From assembly GCA_964598235.1 (NCBI GenBank), contig CAZRAY010000008.1, forward strand, positions 1 through 49,116: a stretch of DNA of 49,116 bases, read 5' to 3'. The DNA comes from UBA652 sp964598235 (GTDB lineage: Bacteria > Pseudomonadota > Gammaproteobacteria > Nitrosococcales > Methylophagaceae). Both the position numbers and the translations under genes were made by a program. Of this stretch, positions 16,712 to 24,206 are shown piece after piece; position 1 is the stretch's first letter, and each line of letters starts with the position of its first letter. The notes below the pieces were generated by a model. It was given only the letters and a program-made list of their open reading frames with translations. It was not told where the DNA came from and searched no databases.

Positions 16712-17569
16712 ATGACCTCCATCGTTTTCCTCATCCAATGTGCCGATCAAAAAAGTTTGGTCGCCAATATCACTCGGTTTTTCTCAGAGCGTGATTATAA
16801 TATCCTGCATTGCCAGCAATATACTGATGTACAAGATGGGCAATATTTCATGCGGATTAAGCTCGAAGATGAAGGCCAAGTAGGCCGGGCAGATTTAGAG
16901 CAACAGTTCACCGATTATGCGAACACCTTAGGGCTAACGTGGTCTGTGCGTTATTCAGATGTGCCGTATCGTGTCGCTTTATTGGTCACCAAGGCATCGC
17001 ATTGCCCTTATGATTTATTGCTGCGCCAGCAAGAAGGGGAGCTGAAATGCGATATTCCTTTAGTGATAGGAAATCATGATGATTTAGAGAATATGGCTAA
17101 GCAATTTAATGTGCCGTTTTATCATCTGCCGATTAGCAAAGACACCAAGCCACAGCAAGAAGCACAGATTAATGCCTTGCTGGCGGAACACAATATCGAT
17201 CTCGTCGTGATGGCGCGTTATATGCAAATTCTATCGGAAGAGTTTGTTGCCAAACATGCAGGGCGAGTGATCAATATTCATCATGGTTTCTTGCCTGCAT
17301 TCCAAGGCGCAAGACCCTATCATCAGGCTTATGCGCGCGGCGTTAAAATCATCGGTGCCACCGCACATTATGCGACAGCAGATTTAGATGAAGGCCCGAT
17401 TATTGAGCAAGATGTACAGCGCGTGATGCATGACAATACACCCGAAGATCTAGTGATGATTGGTAAAGATATTGAACGTCTAGTCTTAGCCCGTGCGGTT
17501 AAAGCCCATATCGAACATCGGATCATTATTTTTGGCCGCCGTACCATTGTGTTTTCTGAAGGTGCGTAA
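16712..17569 (+). CDS. purU: formyltetrahydrofolate deformylase PurU
   Basis: PurU hydrolyses 10-formyl-tetrahydrofolate to formate and tetrahydrofolate, balancing one-carbon pools and feeding formate to PurT. The 285-residue length is typical. An N-terminal ACT domain (about 1-80; FLIQCADQKSLVANITRFF) senses small ligands such as methionine or glycine in the E. coli enzyme. The C-terminal formyltransferase-like domain has HHGFLPAFQGARPYHQAY and IGATAHYAT, with the catalytic His/Asp region intact. No clear ribosome binding site precedes the ATG. It abuts the SDR gene with no spacer. Confidence 0.95.
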   Translation: MTSIVFLIQCADQKSLVANITRFFSERDYNILHCQQYTDVQDGQYFMRIKLEDEGQVGRADLEQQFTDYANTLGLTWSVRYSDVPYRVALLVTKASHCPYDLLLRQQEGELKCDIPLVIGNHDDLENMAKQFNVPFYHLPISKDTKPQQEAQINALLAEHNIDLVVMARYMQILSEEFVAKHAGRVINIHHGFLPAFQGARPYHQAYARGVKIIGATAHYATADLDEGPIIEQDVQRVMHDNTPEDLVMIGKDIERLVLARAVKAHIEHRIIIFGRRTIVFSEGA

Positions 17570-18289
17570 GTGAAAACAGCCCTAATCACAGGTGCCACTT
17601 CTGGCTTCGGTGAAGCGTGTGCACGGTTGTTAGCAGAAAATGGTTGGCGATTGATTATCACTGGCCGTCGGCAACAACGGTTAGATACATTACAGCAAGC
17701 GCTGGGCGGTGCAGAAAAAGTGCATGTGTGTTGCTTTGATATCACCAGCCGAAAAGCCATTGAAGAAGCGATTGCGTCTTTGCCCGCTGCTTTTGCTGAT
17801 ATTGATTTATTGCTGAATAATGCAGGCTTGGCATTAGGATTGGAACCTGCCGACCAAACTAATTTAGATGATTGGGAGCAGATGGTCGATACCAATATCA
17901 AAGGCCTGATGTATATCACTCGGATGATTTTGCCGAGTATGCGGCGGCGGGGCGCGGGTTATGTGATTAATATCGGCTCTATCGCAGGGAATTGGCCTTA
18001 TCCGGGTGGCAATGTGTATTGTGCGAGTAAGGCGTTTGTGAAGCAATTTTCGTTAGCGATTCGAGCAGATTTATTGGGTTCGGGTATTCGGGTGACCAAT
18101 ATCGAACCGGGTAATGCAGAAACAGAATTCTCGATGGTGCGATTTAAGGCGGATGAAGCGCGTGCAGATAAAGTGTATGAAAGCACCCAAGCGCTGACAG
18201 CCGCAGATATTGCCAATACGGTGTTGTGGCTAGTGAATACGCCAGACCATGTAAATGTCACTACTATGGAGATTATGCCAACCGAGTAG
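17570..18289 (+). CDS. short-chain dehydrogenase/reductase, YdfG-like
   Basis: This 239-residue classical SDR starts at GTG immediately after the purU stop; the first residues (KTALITGATSGFGEAC) are the cofactor-binding TGxxxGxG motif, so no later start is possible. NNAGLALG marks the central strand, and the catalytic Tyr and Lys are in YCASKAF. NIEPGNAETEFS follows. It resembles E. coli YdfG, an NADP-dependent dehydrogenase of L-allo-threonine, serine and 3-hydroxypropionate. An Arg after the first glycine-rich loop (TGRRQQR) favours NADP(H). It is likely cotranscribed with purU; a one-carbon/serine link would be an inference. Confidence 0.88.
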   Translation: MKTALITGATSGFGEACARLLAENGWRLIITGRRQQRLDTLQQALGGAEKVHVCCFDITSRKAIEEAIASLPAAFADIDLLLNNAGLALGLEPADQTNLDDWEQMVDTNIKGLMYITRMILPSMRRRGAGYVINIGSIAGNWPYPGGNVYCASKAFVKQFSLAIRADLLGSGIRVTNIEPGNAETEFSMVRFKADEARADKVYESTQALTAADIANTVLWLVNTPDHVNVTTMEIMPTE

Positions 18290-18340
18290 GCGACGGGGCC
18301 ATTAGTTACTTATCGGCGAGATTAGTTTTACGCTAAAGAT

Positions 18341-18370
18341 CGTCATTCCCACGTAGGTGGGAATCCACTT
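18341..18370. repeat. CGTCAT-type palindromic repeat, half copy
   Basis: CGTCATTCCCACGTAGGTGGGAATCCACTT reproduces the left hairpin of the units at 16538 and 20977, but the right hairpin and the closing ATGACG are absent. It appears to be a decayed or partial copy. Confidence 0.7.
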
Positions 18371-18460
18371 TCAGTGAATAGTGAATCTTTGGTTTATTCT
18401 GGTTTTGTGGAAGGGTTGGAATATTAATCTGCTGCCGCTGGGCGTTCATTTATTTTGCGT

Positions 18461-18757
18461 GGCCAAAAACCTGCAGGAAAGCAGGTTTTGAGCGCGTAGC
18501 GACGCCGTAGGGGTGGAACACAAGGATGTGTTTCATCAAAAAAACGTATGGCGGATAGTTTATTTCGCCTAAGGGCGAGATACTTTTCTTTGCGCGGACA
18601 AAGAAAAGTATCCAAAAGAAAATCCGCCCCATGTCTTGGCCTAACGGCTCCCCGAAAAATCAAAAACATGCTACGGCACGCACCAACATCGCTCCTGCGA
18701 TGGCGGTGCTCTGCTGGCATCCCTGCCATCAGACCTTGAATGTTTTTTATTTTTCGG
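18461..18757. other. highly structured non-coding element with nested long hairpins
   Basis: About 300 bp without a credible gene contain at least three strong stems. AAAACCTGC (18466-18474) pairs with GCAGGTTTT (18481-18489) perfectly over 9 bp. GATACTTTTCTTTG (18579-18592) pairs with CAAAGAAAAGTATC (18599-18612) perfectly over 14 bp with a six-base loop. The arm 18652-18669 pairs with 18740-18757 in 17 of 18 positions and encloses further small stems (ATCGC-tcct-GCGAT, GGCA-tccc-TGCC). GGCGGAT (18550-18556) and ATCCGCC (18622-18628) enclose the 14-bp stem. I recall similar AAGAAAAGTA-type hairpin blocks scattered in other gammaproteobacterial and xanthomonad genomes, but cannot check. It could be a mobile non-coding repeat or a transcribed structured RNA. 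Confidence 0.6.
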
Positions 18758-18824
18758 CAAGACAGCAGGGGGGATGGGTAAGTTACAACAACCAGCGAAC
18801 CCTACCAAACTTGGCTGACTAAAG

Positions 18825-18844
18825 CCCTCCCTTGCTGGGGAGGG
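18825..18844. repeat. short GC-rich palindromic repeat, copy 2 (inverted)
   Basis: CCCTCCC (18825-18831) pairs perfectly with GGGAGGG (18838-18844) over a six-base loop. Read on the other strand, it matches the unit at 16499-16518 in 18 of 20 positions. From here to 19000 I see no gene, only AT-richer sequence leading to the stop of the orphan membrane protein. Confidence 0.6.
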
Positions 18845-19000
18845 TTGGGTGGGGAGAATAAAACAAGCTAAAGCGCGGAACCTGATTTTAGCCCAATGCG
18901 AAAGTAAAGATTTGATCCGGCTACATTTGGGAGTGAATTTTAAGTGTAATTATCAATTGGTCGAGGCTAAAATAAAATATAGCGCCCCCTTTAATTCATT

Positions 19001-19402
19001 CTATGTGTTGAGTCCAAGTTCACTTCGTATTCTGATTCTTACCAATTCAGTAAGACTTGTACAACTAGAGATAAATGTTGGTATATCTCTGGAGTCGATA
19101 GCCGTGATCATAATTTCAAGTTTTTCAATCTCATCTTTTTTCCCATACAGTTGAAAATTGGTTCGAGCCTTCTCCAACTTTTTTAATAATTCTGGGTCAT
19201 CTTCAAAAGGATTGTCATATTTATCTATTGAGAAGGTGACAGGGAGAAATGAATGTAATGTTTCTAAACGATATTCCAGTCTTTTCTTGGCAATTTCATG
19301 GCGTCGGTTAAGAACACCATTAACGAACCAACCAACTACAATAATTGTAGCTGATGAAATCATTATCCATTCTCGAATTTCCAAAATTTCTCCCATTTTC
19401 AT
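19001..19402 (-). CDS. orphan single-span membrane protein, hypothetical
   Basis: A 133-residue protein from ATG 19402 (a TTG opening at 19438 is weaker). Residues about 10-30 form one transmembrane helix (ISSATIIVVGWFVNGV), followed by a basic stretch RRHEIAKKRLEYRLE and an acidic-to-mixed helical cytoplasmic region. No catalytic motif is seen and I do not recognise the family by name. Proteins of this build, with one helix followed by a charged RRxEIxKKRxEYRLE segment, occur in accessory regions in my experience, without known function. The gene's base composition looks more AT-rich than its neighbours, and it lies between repeats and dapE, so recent acquisition is likely (inference). Confidence 0.6.
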   Translation of the reverse strand: MKMGEILEIREWIMISSATIIVVGWFVNGVLNRRHEIAKKRLEYRLETLHSFLPVTFSIDKYDNPFEDDPELLKKLEKARTNFQLYGKKDEIEKLEIMITAIDSRDIPTFISSCTSLTELVRIRIRSELGLNT

Positions 19403-19482
19403 ATGGCGTCTTAGATAAGCGGATTTGCATAGTACCAAAAAAGGACATGCGCTTACAATTAAAGCTGACGTTACTCTTTGAA

Positions 19483-20616
19483 TTAATTGTTTCTAAGCAA
19501 ATTCTCCAACAACGCCTGATAAATATCCGACAACACATCCAAATCAGCCACCGACACACATTCATCTATTTGATGAATGGTCGCATTAAGAGGGCCGAGT
19601 TCAATGACTTGGGCGCCAGTGGGGGCGATAAAACGGCCATCGGAGGTCCCGCCTGAGGTGGAGAGTTCGGTATCATTACCTGTGATGGTTTTGATGGCGG
19701 ACTTTGTAGCATCTACTAAGGCACCGCTGGCGGTGCGGAAGGGTTTGCCGGAGACTTCCCATTTTAGGTTGTAATTCAAACCATGGGAATCTAATAAGGT
19801 TTCGACGCGTTGTTGTAATTGATCGTGGGTGACTTCGGTGGAATAGCGGAAGTTGAATATGACGTCTGCGGTGCCGGGGATGACATTGGTGACGCCGGTG
19901 CCTGCATTGAGGTTTGATACTTGGAAGCTGGTGGGTGGAAAATCGGCATTGCCTTGATCCCATTCGATATTGCAGAGTTCGGTGAGTGCGGGCGTGAGCA
20001 AGTGAATGGGGTTGTCAGCGAGGTGCGGGTAGGCAATGTGGCCTTGTTTGCCATTGATAGTAAGATAGCCATTCATAGAGCCACGGCGACCATTTTTAAC
20101 GATGTCGCCCACTTTATTTGTGCTGCTCGGTTCGCCGACTAAACACCAGTCTATTTTTTCACCACGGGCTTCTAGTGTTTCAATCACTTTCACTGTGCCG
20201 CCTGTTGCGGGGCCTTCTTCATCGCTGGTGATAAGGAAAGCAATACTGCCTTGATGGTCATCATGATCTGCAATAAAACGCTCACATGCCGTTACAAAGG
20301 CGGCGATACTGCCTTTCATGTCGGCTGTGCCGCGACCATAGAGCAATCCATCTCTAATAACAGGTTCAAAAGGCGGCGAGGTCCAATTTTCTTCAGGGCC
20401 GGTGGGCACGACATCAGTATGCCCTGCGAAGGCGAATACGGGAGATTGGGTGCCGCGTCTTGCCCAGATGTTATCTGTGTCTCCAAATCTCAGGTGCTCA
20501 ATTGTAAAGCCGATTCTCTCTAATCTATCGGCTAATAGTTGCTGGCAGCCGAAGTCTTCTGGTGTGACGCTGGGGCGGCTGATGAGGTCTTTGGTGAGGT
20601 CGAGAGTGGTGGACAT
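19483..20616 (-). CDS. dapE: succinyl-diaminopimelate desuccinylase
   Basis: DapE removes succinate from N-succinyl-LL-diaminopimelate in the lysine and peptidoglycan precursor pathway, using two zinc ions. The 377-residue length matches the family. Metal ligands and catalytic residues are visible: FAGHTDVVPTG (His and Asp), GRGTADMKG (bridging Asp) and TSDEEGPATGG (catalytic Glu and metal Glu). STSGGTSDGRF near the C-terminus holds substrate-binding residues, and LGPLNATIHQIDE supplies the last His. It follows the yffB-like gene by 1 bp and, with dapC upstream, forms a conserved order. Confidence 0.97.
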   Translation of the reverse strand: MSTTLDLTKDLISRPSVTPEDFGCQQLLADRLERIGFTIEHLRFGDTDNIWARRGTQSPVFAFAGHTDVVPTGPEENWTSPPFEPVIRDGLLYGRGTADMKGSIAAFVTACERFIADHDDHQGSIAFLITSDEEGPATGGTVKVIETLEARGEKIDWCLVGEPSSTNKVGDIVKNGRRGSMNGYLTINGKQGHIAYPHLADNPIHLLTPALTELCNIEWDQGNADFPPTSFQVSNLNAGTGVTNVIPGTADVIFNFRYSTEVTHDQLQQRVETLLDSHGLNYNLKWEVSGKPFRTASGALVDATKSAIKTITGNDTELSTSGGTSDGRFIAPTGAQVIELGPLNATIHQIDECVSVADLDVLSDIYQALLENLLRNN

Positions 20617-20617
20617 A

Positions 20618-20962
20618 TTATTTTTTGAACCTTGTAATGTAATCGGCTTCTTTGAATCCTACCATACAGCCAGCGCTATCGCATAAAACAGGGCGCTTAA
20701 TTAGCGTTGGGTTGGCTAGCATGAGTTCGATGGCAATGGCTTGATCGAGTTGGGCTTTACGGGCGTCGGCTAGTTGTTTCCATGTTGTGCTGCGTTTATT
20801 GAGCAGCACTTCCCATGAAACGGATGTTAACCATTGCTGGATAGTTGCTTCATCTAGGCCGTCTACGCGAAAATCGTGGAATTGAAAATCCACATCGTTC
20901 GCTTCAAGCCAGCGGCGTGCTTTTTTGACGGTGTCGCAGTTTTTAATGCCGTATAGGATCAT
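20618..20962 (-). CDS. yffB: ArsC/Spx-like protein, YffB family
   Basis: A 114-residue thioredoxin-fold protein of the ArsC/Spx group. The N-terminal GIKNCDTVKKARRWL holds the single family Cys, and VDFQFHDFRVDGL is typical of YffB. Known YffB proteins are suspected glutathione-dependent thiol reductases rather than arsenate reductases; substrate is uncertain. The gene lies directly before dapE (1 bp), the same order as yffB-dapE in E. coli, which supports the symbol. A repeat unit separates it from the downstream end of dapC. Confidence 0.88.
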   Translation of the reverse strand: MILYGIKNCDTVKKARRWLEANDVDFQFHDFRVDGLDEATIQQWLTSVSWEVLLNKRSTTWKQLADARKAQLDQAIAIELMLANPTLIKRPVLCDSAGCMVGFKEADYITRFKK

Positions 20963-20976
20963 GTTTCCCTTTTGCC

Positions 20977-21045
20977 CGTCATTCCCATGCAGATGGGAAT
21001 CCAGAACGTGTTAATAAGTGGATCCCCGCCTGCGCGGGGATGACG
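20977..21045. repeat. dispersed CGTCAT-ended palindromic repeat, full copy 2
   Basis: This compact 69-bp unit begins CGTCATTCCCATGCAGATGGGAA and ends CCCCGCCTGCGCGGGGATGACG. Both internal hairpins are intact (TTCCCAT/ATGGGAA and TCCCCGC/GCGGGGA) and the ends are inverted. It lies between the start of yffB and the stop of dapC, both on the minus strand, and so would be transcribed if those genes form an operon. Confidence 0.85.
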
Positions 21046-21051
21046 GATGTA

Positions 21052-22275
21052 TTATAGGTTTTCAATAAGTTGTTTTATTCTATGCGCCGCTTCAATACAT
21101 TCTTCAATCGGTGCGACCAGCGCCATCCTAATACGATTGGCACCGGGATTGCCATTATCGGTATCGCGGGCGAGGAAGCTACCCGGCAGCACGGTGACGT
21201 TTTGTTCATCAAATAGGCGGCGGGCGAAATCAGTGTCAGTAATCATCGTATCCGTGCCTTTATTTGAATTGGGCGTTTCCGCCCAAAGATAAAAGCTGGC
21301 TTCAGGCATGCTGACATTCATGACGGGGGAAAGAATATCCAATACGGCGGCAAATTTCTCACGATATAGCTGGCGGTTAACGGCAACATGCTGTTCATCT
21401 TGCCATGCAACTAAACTCGCCGTTTGGGTGGCTGGTGGCATGGCGCAGCCATGATAGGTGCGATAGCGTAAGAAATCTTTTAATACGCTAGCATCGCCGG
21501 CCGCAAAGCCTGAACGCAGGCCAGGGGAATTGGAGCGTTTGGATAAACTATGGAAGACGACGCAACGACTTAAATCTGTATTACCCATTGCGATGGCCGC
21601 TTCTAATAAGCCGACAGGCGGGGTGTTTTCATCCATATAAATCTCGGAATAACATTCATCCGATGCGATAATAAAATCATGTTTGTGGGCAAGATCAATC
21701 AGCTTGGTGAGCATGGCTTGATCAATCACGGCACCCGTTGGATTGCCGGGACTACATAAATAGAGCAACTGGCAGCGATCCCAAATATCGGCTGACACAT
21801 TAGCAAAATCAGGAATGAAACCATTGGCGGCATCGCAATTTAAGAAATACGGTTCCGCGCCTGCCAGAATCGCGGCACCTTCATAGATTTGATAGAAGGG
21901 ATTGGGCATGACGACCAATGGATTGCTTGCAGAACGATCAACCACCGCTTGGGCAAAAGCAAATAAGGCTTCGCGGGTGCCATTCACGGGTAAAACTTGT
22001 GTGGCGGCATCAATATGACCGGCTAGGTGAAAGCGTTTATCAAGCCAGTTGGCGATAGATTTACGTAGCTCAAGCGTGCCTGCTGTGGTGGGATAATGCG
22101 ATAAACCATGCAGATGTTCAATAACGGCTTCTGTGATAAAGCTGGGTGTGGGATGCTTGGGTTCGCCAATCGAGAGGGCAATATGTTGTAAATCACTCGG
22201 TGGGGTGCAGCCTGCTTTCAATTCAGCTAGCTTTTCAAAGGGATAGGGATGCAGTTGCTGGAGATCTGGATTCAT
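21052..22275 (-). CDS. dapC: succinyldiaminopimelate transaminase DapC
   Basis: DapC is the PLP-dependent aminotransferase that makes N-succinyl-LL-diaminopimelate from the keto precursor, just before the DapE step. The 407-residue product from ATG 22275 begins MNPDLQQLHPYPFEKL, the usual family start; a longer opening to 22332 is rejected. LPVNGTREALFAFAQ, PNPFYQIYEGAA, CSPGNPTGAV and ASDECYSEIY are class I aminotransferase landmarks, and the PLP Lys is in HSLSKRSNSPGLR. An Arg near LARDTDNGNPGANRIRMAL binds substrate carboxylate. Its neighbourhood with yffB and dapE fits the pathway. Confidence 0.95.
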   Translation of the reverse strand: MNPDLQQLHPYPFEKLAELKAGCTPPSDLQHIALSIGEPKHPTPSFITEAVIEHLHGLSHYPTTAGTLELRKSIANWLDKRFHLAGHIDAATQVLPVNGTREALFAFAQAVVDRSASNPLVVMPNPFYQIYEGAAILAGAEPYFLNCDAANGFIPDFANVSADIWDRCQLLYLCSPGNPTGAVIDQAMLTKLIDLAHKHDFIIASDECYSEIYMDENTPPVGLLEAAIAMGNTDLSRCVVFHSLSKRSNSPGLRSGFAAGDASVLKDFLRYRTYHGCAMPPATQTASLVAWQDEQHVAVNRQLYREKFAAVLDILSPVMNVSMPEASFYLWAETPNSNKGTDTMITDTDFARRLFDEQNVTVLPGSFLARDTDNGNPGANRIRMALVAPIEECIEAAHRIKQLIENL

Positions 22276-22345
22276 GTTTATTTCATGCTGTATAAAGACA
22301 TTCATTATAGCGGCTATAGATCTACTTAGCACGGTTTTGACATGT

Positions 22346-22351
22346 TAAAAT
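22346..22351 (+). promoter_or_regulatory. candidate extended -10 for the EamA transporter gene
   Basis: TGtTAAAAT (hexamer 22346-22351) forms an extended -10 box only 8 bp before the ATG at 22360, and no Shine-Dalgarno sequence lies between. If used, the transcript would start within a few bases of the start codon and be essentially leaderless. Confidence 0.35.
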
Positions 22352-22359
22352 GACCGCCA

Positions 22360-23244
22360 ATGAAGAACGCTTTTCCTAACAATCAATTGGCTACCGTGGC
22401 ATTACTCTATTCTGCAAGTTTGTGGGGTGTGTTGTGGTATCCGTTGCGTTTGTTGAATGATGCGGGCTTATCTGGTATTTGGAGCTCGCTGGTTATGTAT
22501 CTCGCTGCAGCAGTGTTGGCGATTCCTTTTTTCTATCAATATCGACAGGAAATAAAACCAAATATAGCCCCCTTATCTGTCTTAAGTTTGGCGGCGGGGA
22601 TCACGAATGTGGTGTTTGTGGTGGCGCTGATTGAAGGCGAGGTGATGCGGGTGATGTTGTTATTTTATTTATCACCTTTATGGACGGTATTGCTTGGACG
22701 TTGGTATTTGGGTGAAAAGCTATCGCTGCTTGCTTGGCTGATGTTTGTTATCGCGATGGTGGGGGCGGTGGTGATGTTATGGGATAGTGAATCGGGTCAG
22801 CCTTGGCCGCAAGGACACGCAGATTGGTTGGCGCTGATCGCGGGGATTGGCTTTTCGGTGAACAATGTATTGGCAAGACGATTGGCGGGCGTATCGATGG
22901 GCTTGCGGACGGGCGTGGTCTGGTGGGGCGTGGTTTTTGTGGCATTGGTGGCATTAGCTTGGCAAGGTGCGAGCATCCCTACTGCATCAAGTGGTGCATG
23001 GTGGGGTGCTGTATTATTGGGATTAATTGGTATTGTAACGATGACAGTGGCCGTTATGTATGGCTTGGCGCGGATGCCTGTATATCGCTCATCGGTGATT
23101 ATGTTATTCGAGTTGATTGTAGCGGCGGTGGCTGCGTGGTGGCTGACAGATGAAGTAATGACGGGACGAGAATGGTTCGGCGGCATACTTATTCTACTGG
23201 CGGCTTATGGCGTGGCACATTTAGAGAAAGAGGAAGCAAAATGA
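22360..23244 (+). CDS. EamA/DMT family transporter
   Basis: This 294-residue protein has ten hydrophobic segments arranged as two EamA repeats (about 15-140 and 155-290), the drug/metabolite transporter fold. Such carriers move amino acids, nucleotides or metabolites out of or into the cell; specificity cannot be read here. The second repeat shows the usual YRSSVIMLFELIVAAVAAWW with a Glu in the penultimate helix. It diverges from dapC and overlaps the VOC gene by 4 bp (ATGA). No ribosome binding site precedes the ATG. Confidence 0.9.
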   Translation: MKNAFPNNQLATVALLYSASLWGVLWYPLRLLNDAGLSGIWSSLVMYLAAAVLAIPFFYQYRQEIKPNIAPLSVLSLAAGITNVVFVVALIEGEVMRVMLLFYLSPLWTVLLGRWYLGEKLSLLAWLMFVIAMVGAVVMLWDSESGQPWPQGHADWLALIAGIGFSVNNVLARRLAGVSMGLRTGVVWWGVVFVALVALAWQGASIPTASSGAWWGAVLLGLIGIVTMTVAVMYGLARMPVYRSSVIMLFELIVAAVAAWWLTDEVMTGREWFGGILILLAAYGVAHLEKEEAK

Positions 23245-23636
23245 TTGAATCAATTGCACATGGCAGTTTTTTGGTGGCAGATTTAGAGGTATCGTTACAG
23301 TTTTATCACGATGTATTGCAAATTCCGGTGAACCAACATCGGCCTGATTTTGGCTTTGATGGTGCGTGGTTAGATTTAGGGAGCAGTGGCCAGCAATTAC
23401 ATTTAATGGCATTGCCTAATCCTGATACGGGCAGCATTCGCCCTGAACATGGGGGCAAGGATAAGCATGTAGCGTTGGTGGTGTCAGATTTTGAGGCATT
23501 AACTGCGGCATTAGATGAGGCAGGTGTGCCTTATAGTCGGAGTAAATCAGGGCGGGCGGCGTTATTTTGTCGTGATCCTGATGGCAATGCTTTAGAATTT
23601 GCGGAGAGTTTTGTTTTTGTACCTAATTTAAGCTAA
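23241..23636 (+). CDS. VOC family (glyoxalase-like) protein
   Basis: This 131-residue protein of the vicinal oxygen chelate fold has two beta-alpha-beta-beta-beta repeats. The first metal ligand position is IAHGSFLVADLEVSLQFYHDVL (His7), the middle His is in DKHVALVV, and the C-terminal DPDGNALEFAES gives the final Glu. The pattern is that of a small metalloenzyme such as a glyoxalase, fosfomycin-resistance-like or dioxygenase relative; the reaction is unknown. Translation is coupled to the transporter through an ATGA overlap, and ubiK follows after 10 bp. Confidence 0.88.
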   Translation: MIESIAHGSFLVADLEVSLQFYHDVLQIPVNQHRPDFGFDGAWLDLGSSGQQLHLMALPNPDTGSIRPEHGGKDKHVALVVSDFEALTAALDEAGVPYSRSKSGRAALFCRDPDGNALEFAESFVFVPNLS

Positions 23637-23646
23637 GGGGTGAATC

Positions 23647-23892
23647 ATGATAGATGGTAAAAAAATAGATGAGTTTATGCAGAATGTAAGCAATGCGTTG
23701 CCTACCGGATTGCTCGATATGAAGCAAGATGTGGAAGATAATGTACGTTCGGCAATGACAGGTGCGTTTGCGAAGTTGGATTTGGTAACGCGAGAAGAAT
23801 TTGATGTGCAAAGCCAAGTGTTATTGCGAACCCGTGAGAAGCTGGAAGCATTAGAAAAATTAGTGGCCCAATTAGAAGGGAAGCCTGAATGA
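23647..23892 (+). CDS. ubiK: ubiquinone biosynthesis accessory factor UbiK
   Basis: UbiK (YqiC, BMFP domain) binds UbiJ and helps the cytosolic Ubi complex make ubiquinone under aerobic conditions. The 81-residue product has an amphipathic N-terminal helix and a C-terminal coiled coil (about 52-78: LLRTREKLEALEKLVAQLE). VTREEFDVQSQVL is a strong family landmark. It overlaps ppnP by 4 bp, and comM follows, matching the ubiK-comM pairing common in gammaproteobacteria. Confidence 0.93.
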   Translation: MIDGKKIDEFMQNVSNALPTGLLDMKQDVEDNVRSAMTGAFAKLDLVTREEFDVQSQVLLRTREKLEALEKLVAQLEGKPE

Positions 23893-24206
23893 GCGAGTTT
23901 AATAACGTTACGATTACCCGTGAAGCGAATGTGTATTTTGAGGGTAAAGTGACTAGCCGCGCGATGACGTTTGACGATGGCACAACGAAAACATTGGGTA
24001 TTATGTTGCCAGGCGACTATACCTTTAATACCGACGCGCCTGAATTAATGGAAATTTTAGCAGGTGAATTTCGGTATCGTTTGGCGGGTGAGGATGAGTG
24101 GCATCATATCGTCGGCGGGCAAGACTTTAATGTGCCAGGAAAATCAGCATTTGATTTAGAAATTGCGACTGTGGTGGATTATTGCTGTAGTTACCTCGCT
24201 GACTGA
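23889..24206 (+). CDS. ppnP: pyrimidine/purine nucleoside phosphorylase PpnP
   Basis: PpnP (YaiE, DUF1255) is a small cupin-fold enzyme that phosphorolyses several nucleosides to base and ribose-1-phosphate. The 105-residue length is typical. NVYFEGKVTSRAM, TLGIMLPGDYTF, MEILAGEFRYRL and NVPGKSAFDLE are the family landmarks. It overlaps ubiK by 4 bp upstream and comM by 1 bp downstream (TGATG), so the three are translationally coupled. Its presence between ubiK and comM is an arrangement I do not recall from enteric bacteria. Confidence 0.94.
   Translation: MSEFNNVTITREANVYFEGKVTSRAMTFDDGTTKTLGIMLPGDYTFNTDAPELMEILAGEFRYRLAGEDEWHHIVGGQDFNVPGKSAFDLEIATVVDYCCSYLAD

Noticed and set aside
18424..18822. 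Several overlapping open frames of 60-101 codons on both strands.
   Set aside because: They lie inside the inverted-repeat element, have no ribosome binding sites and encode low-complexity basic or aromatic-poor proteins. The frames mirror each other because the DNA is palindromic.
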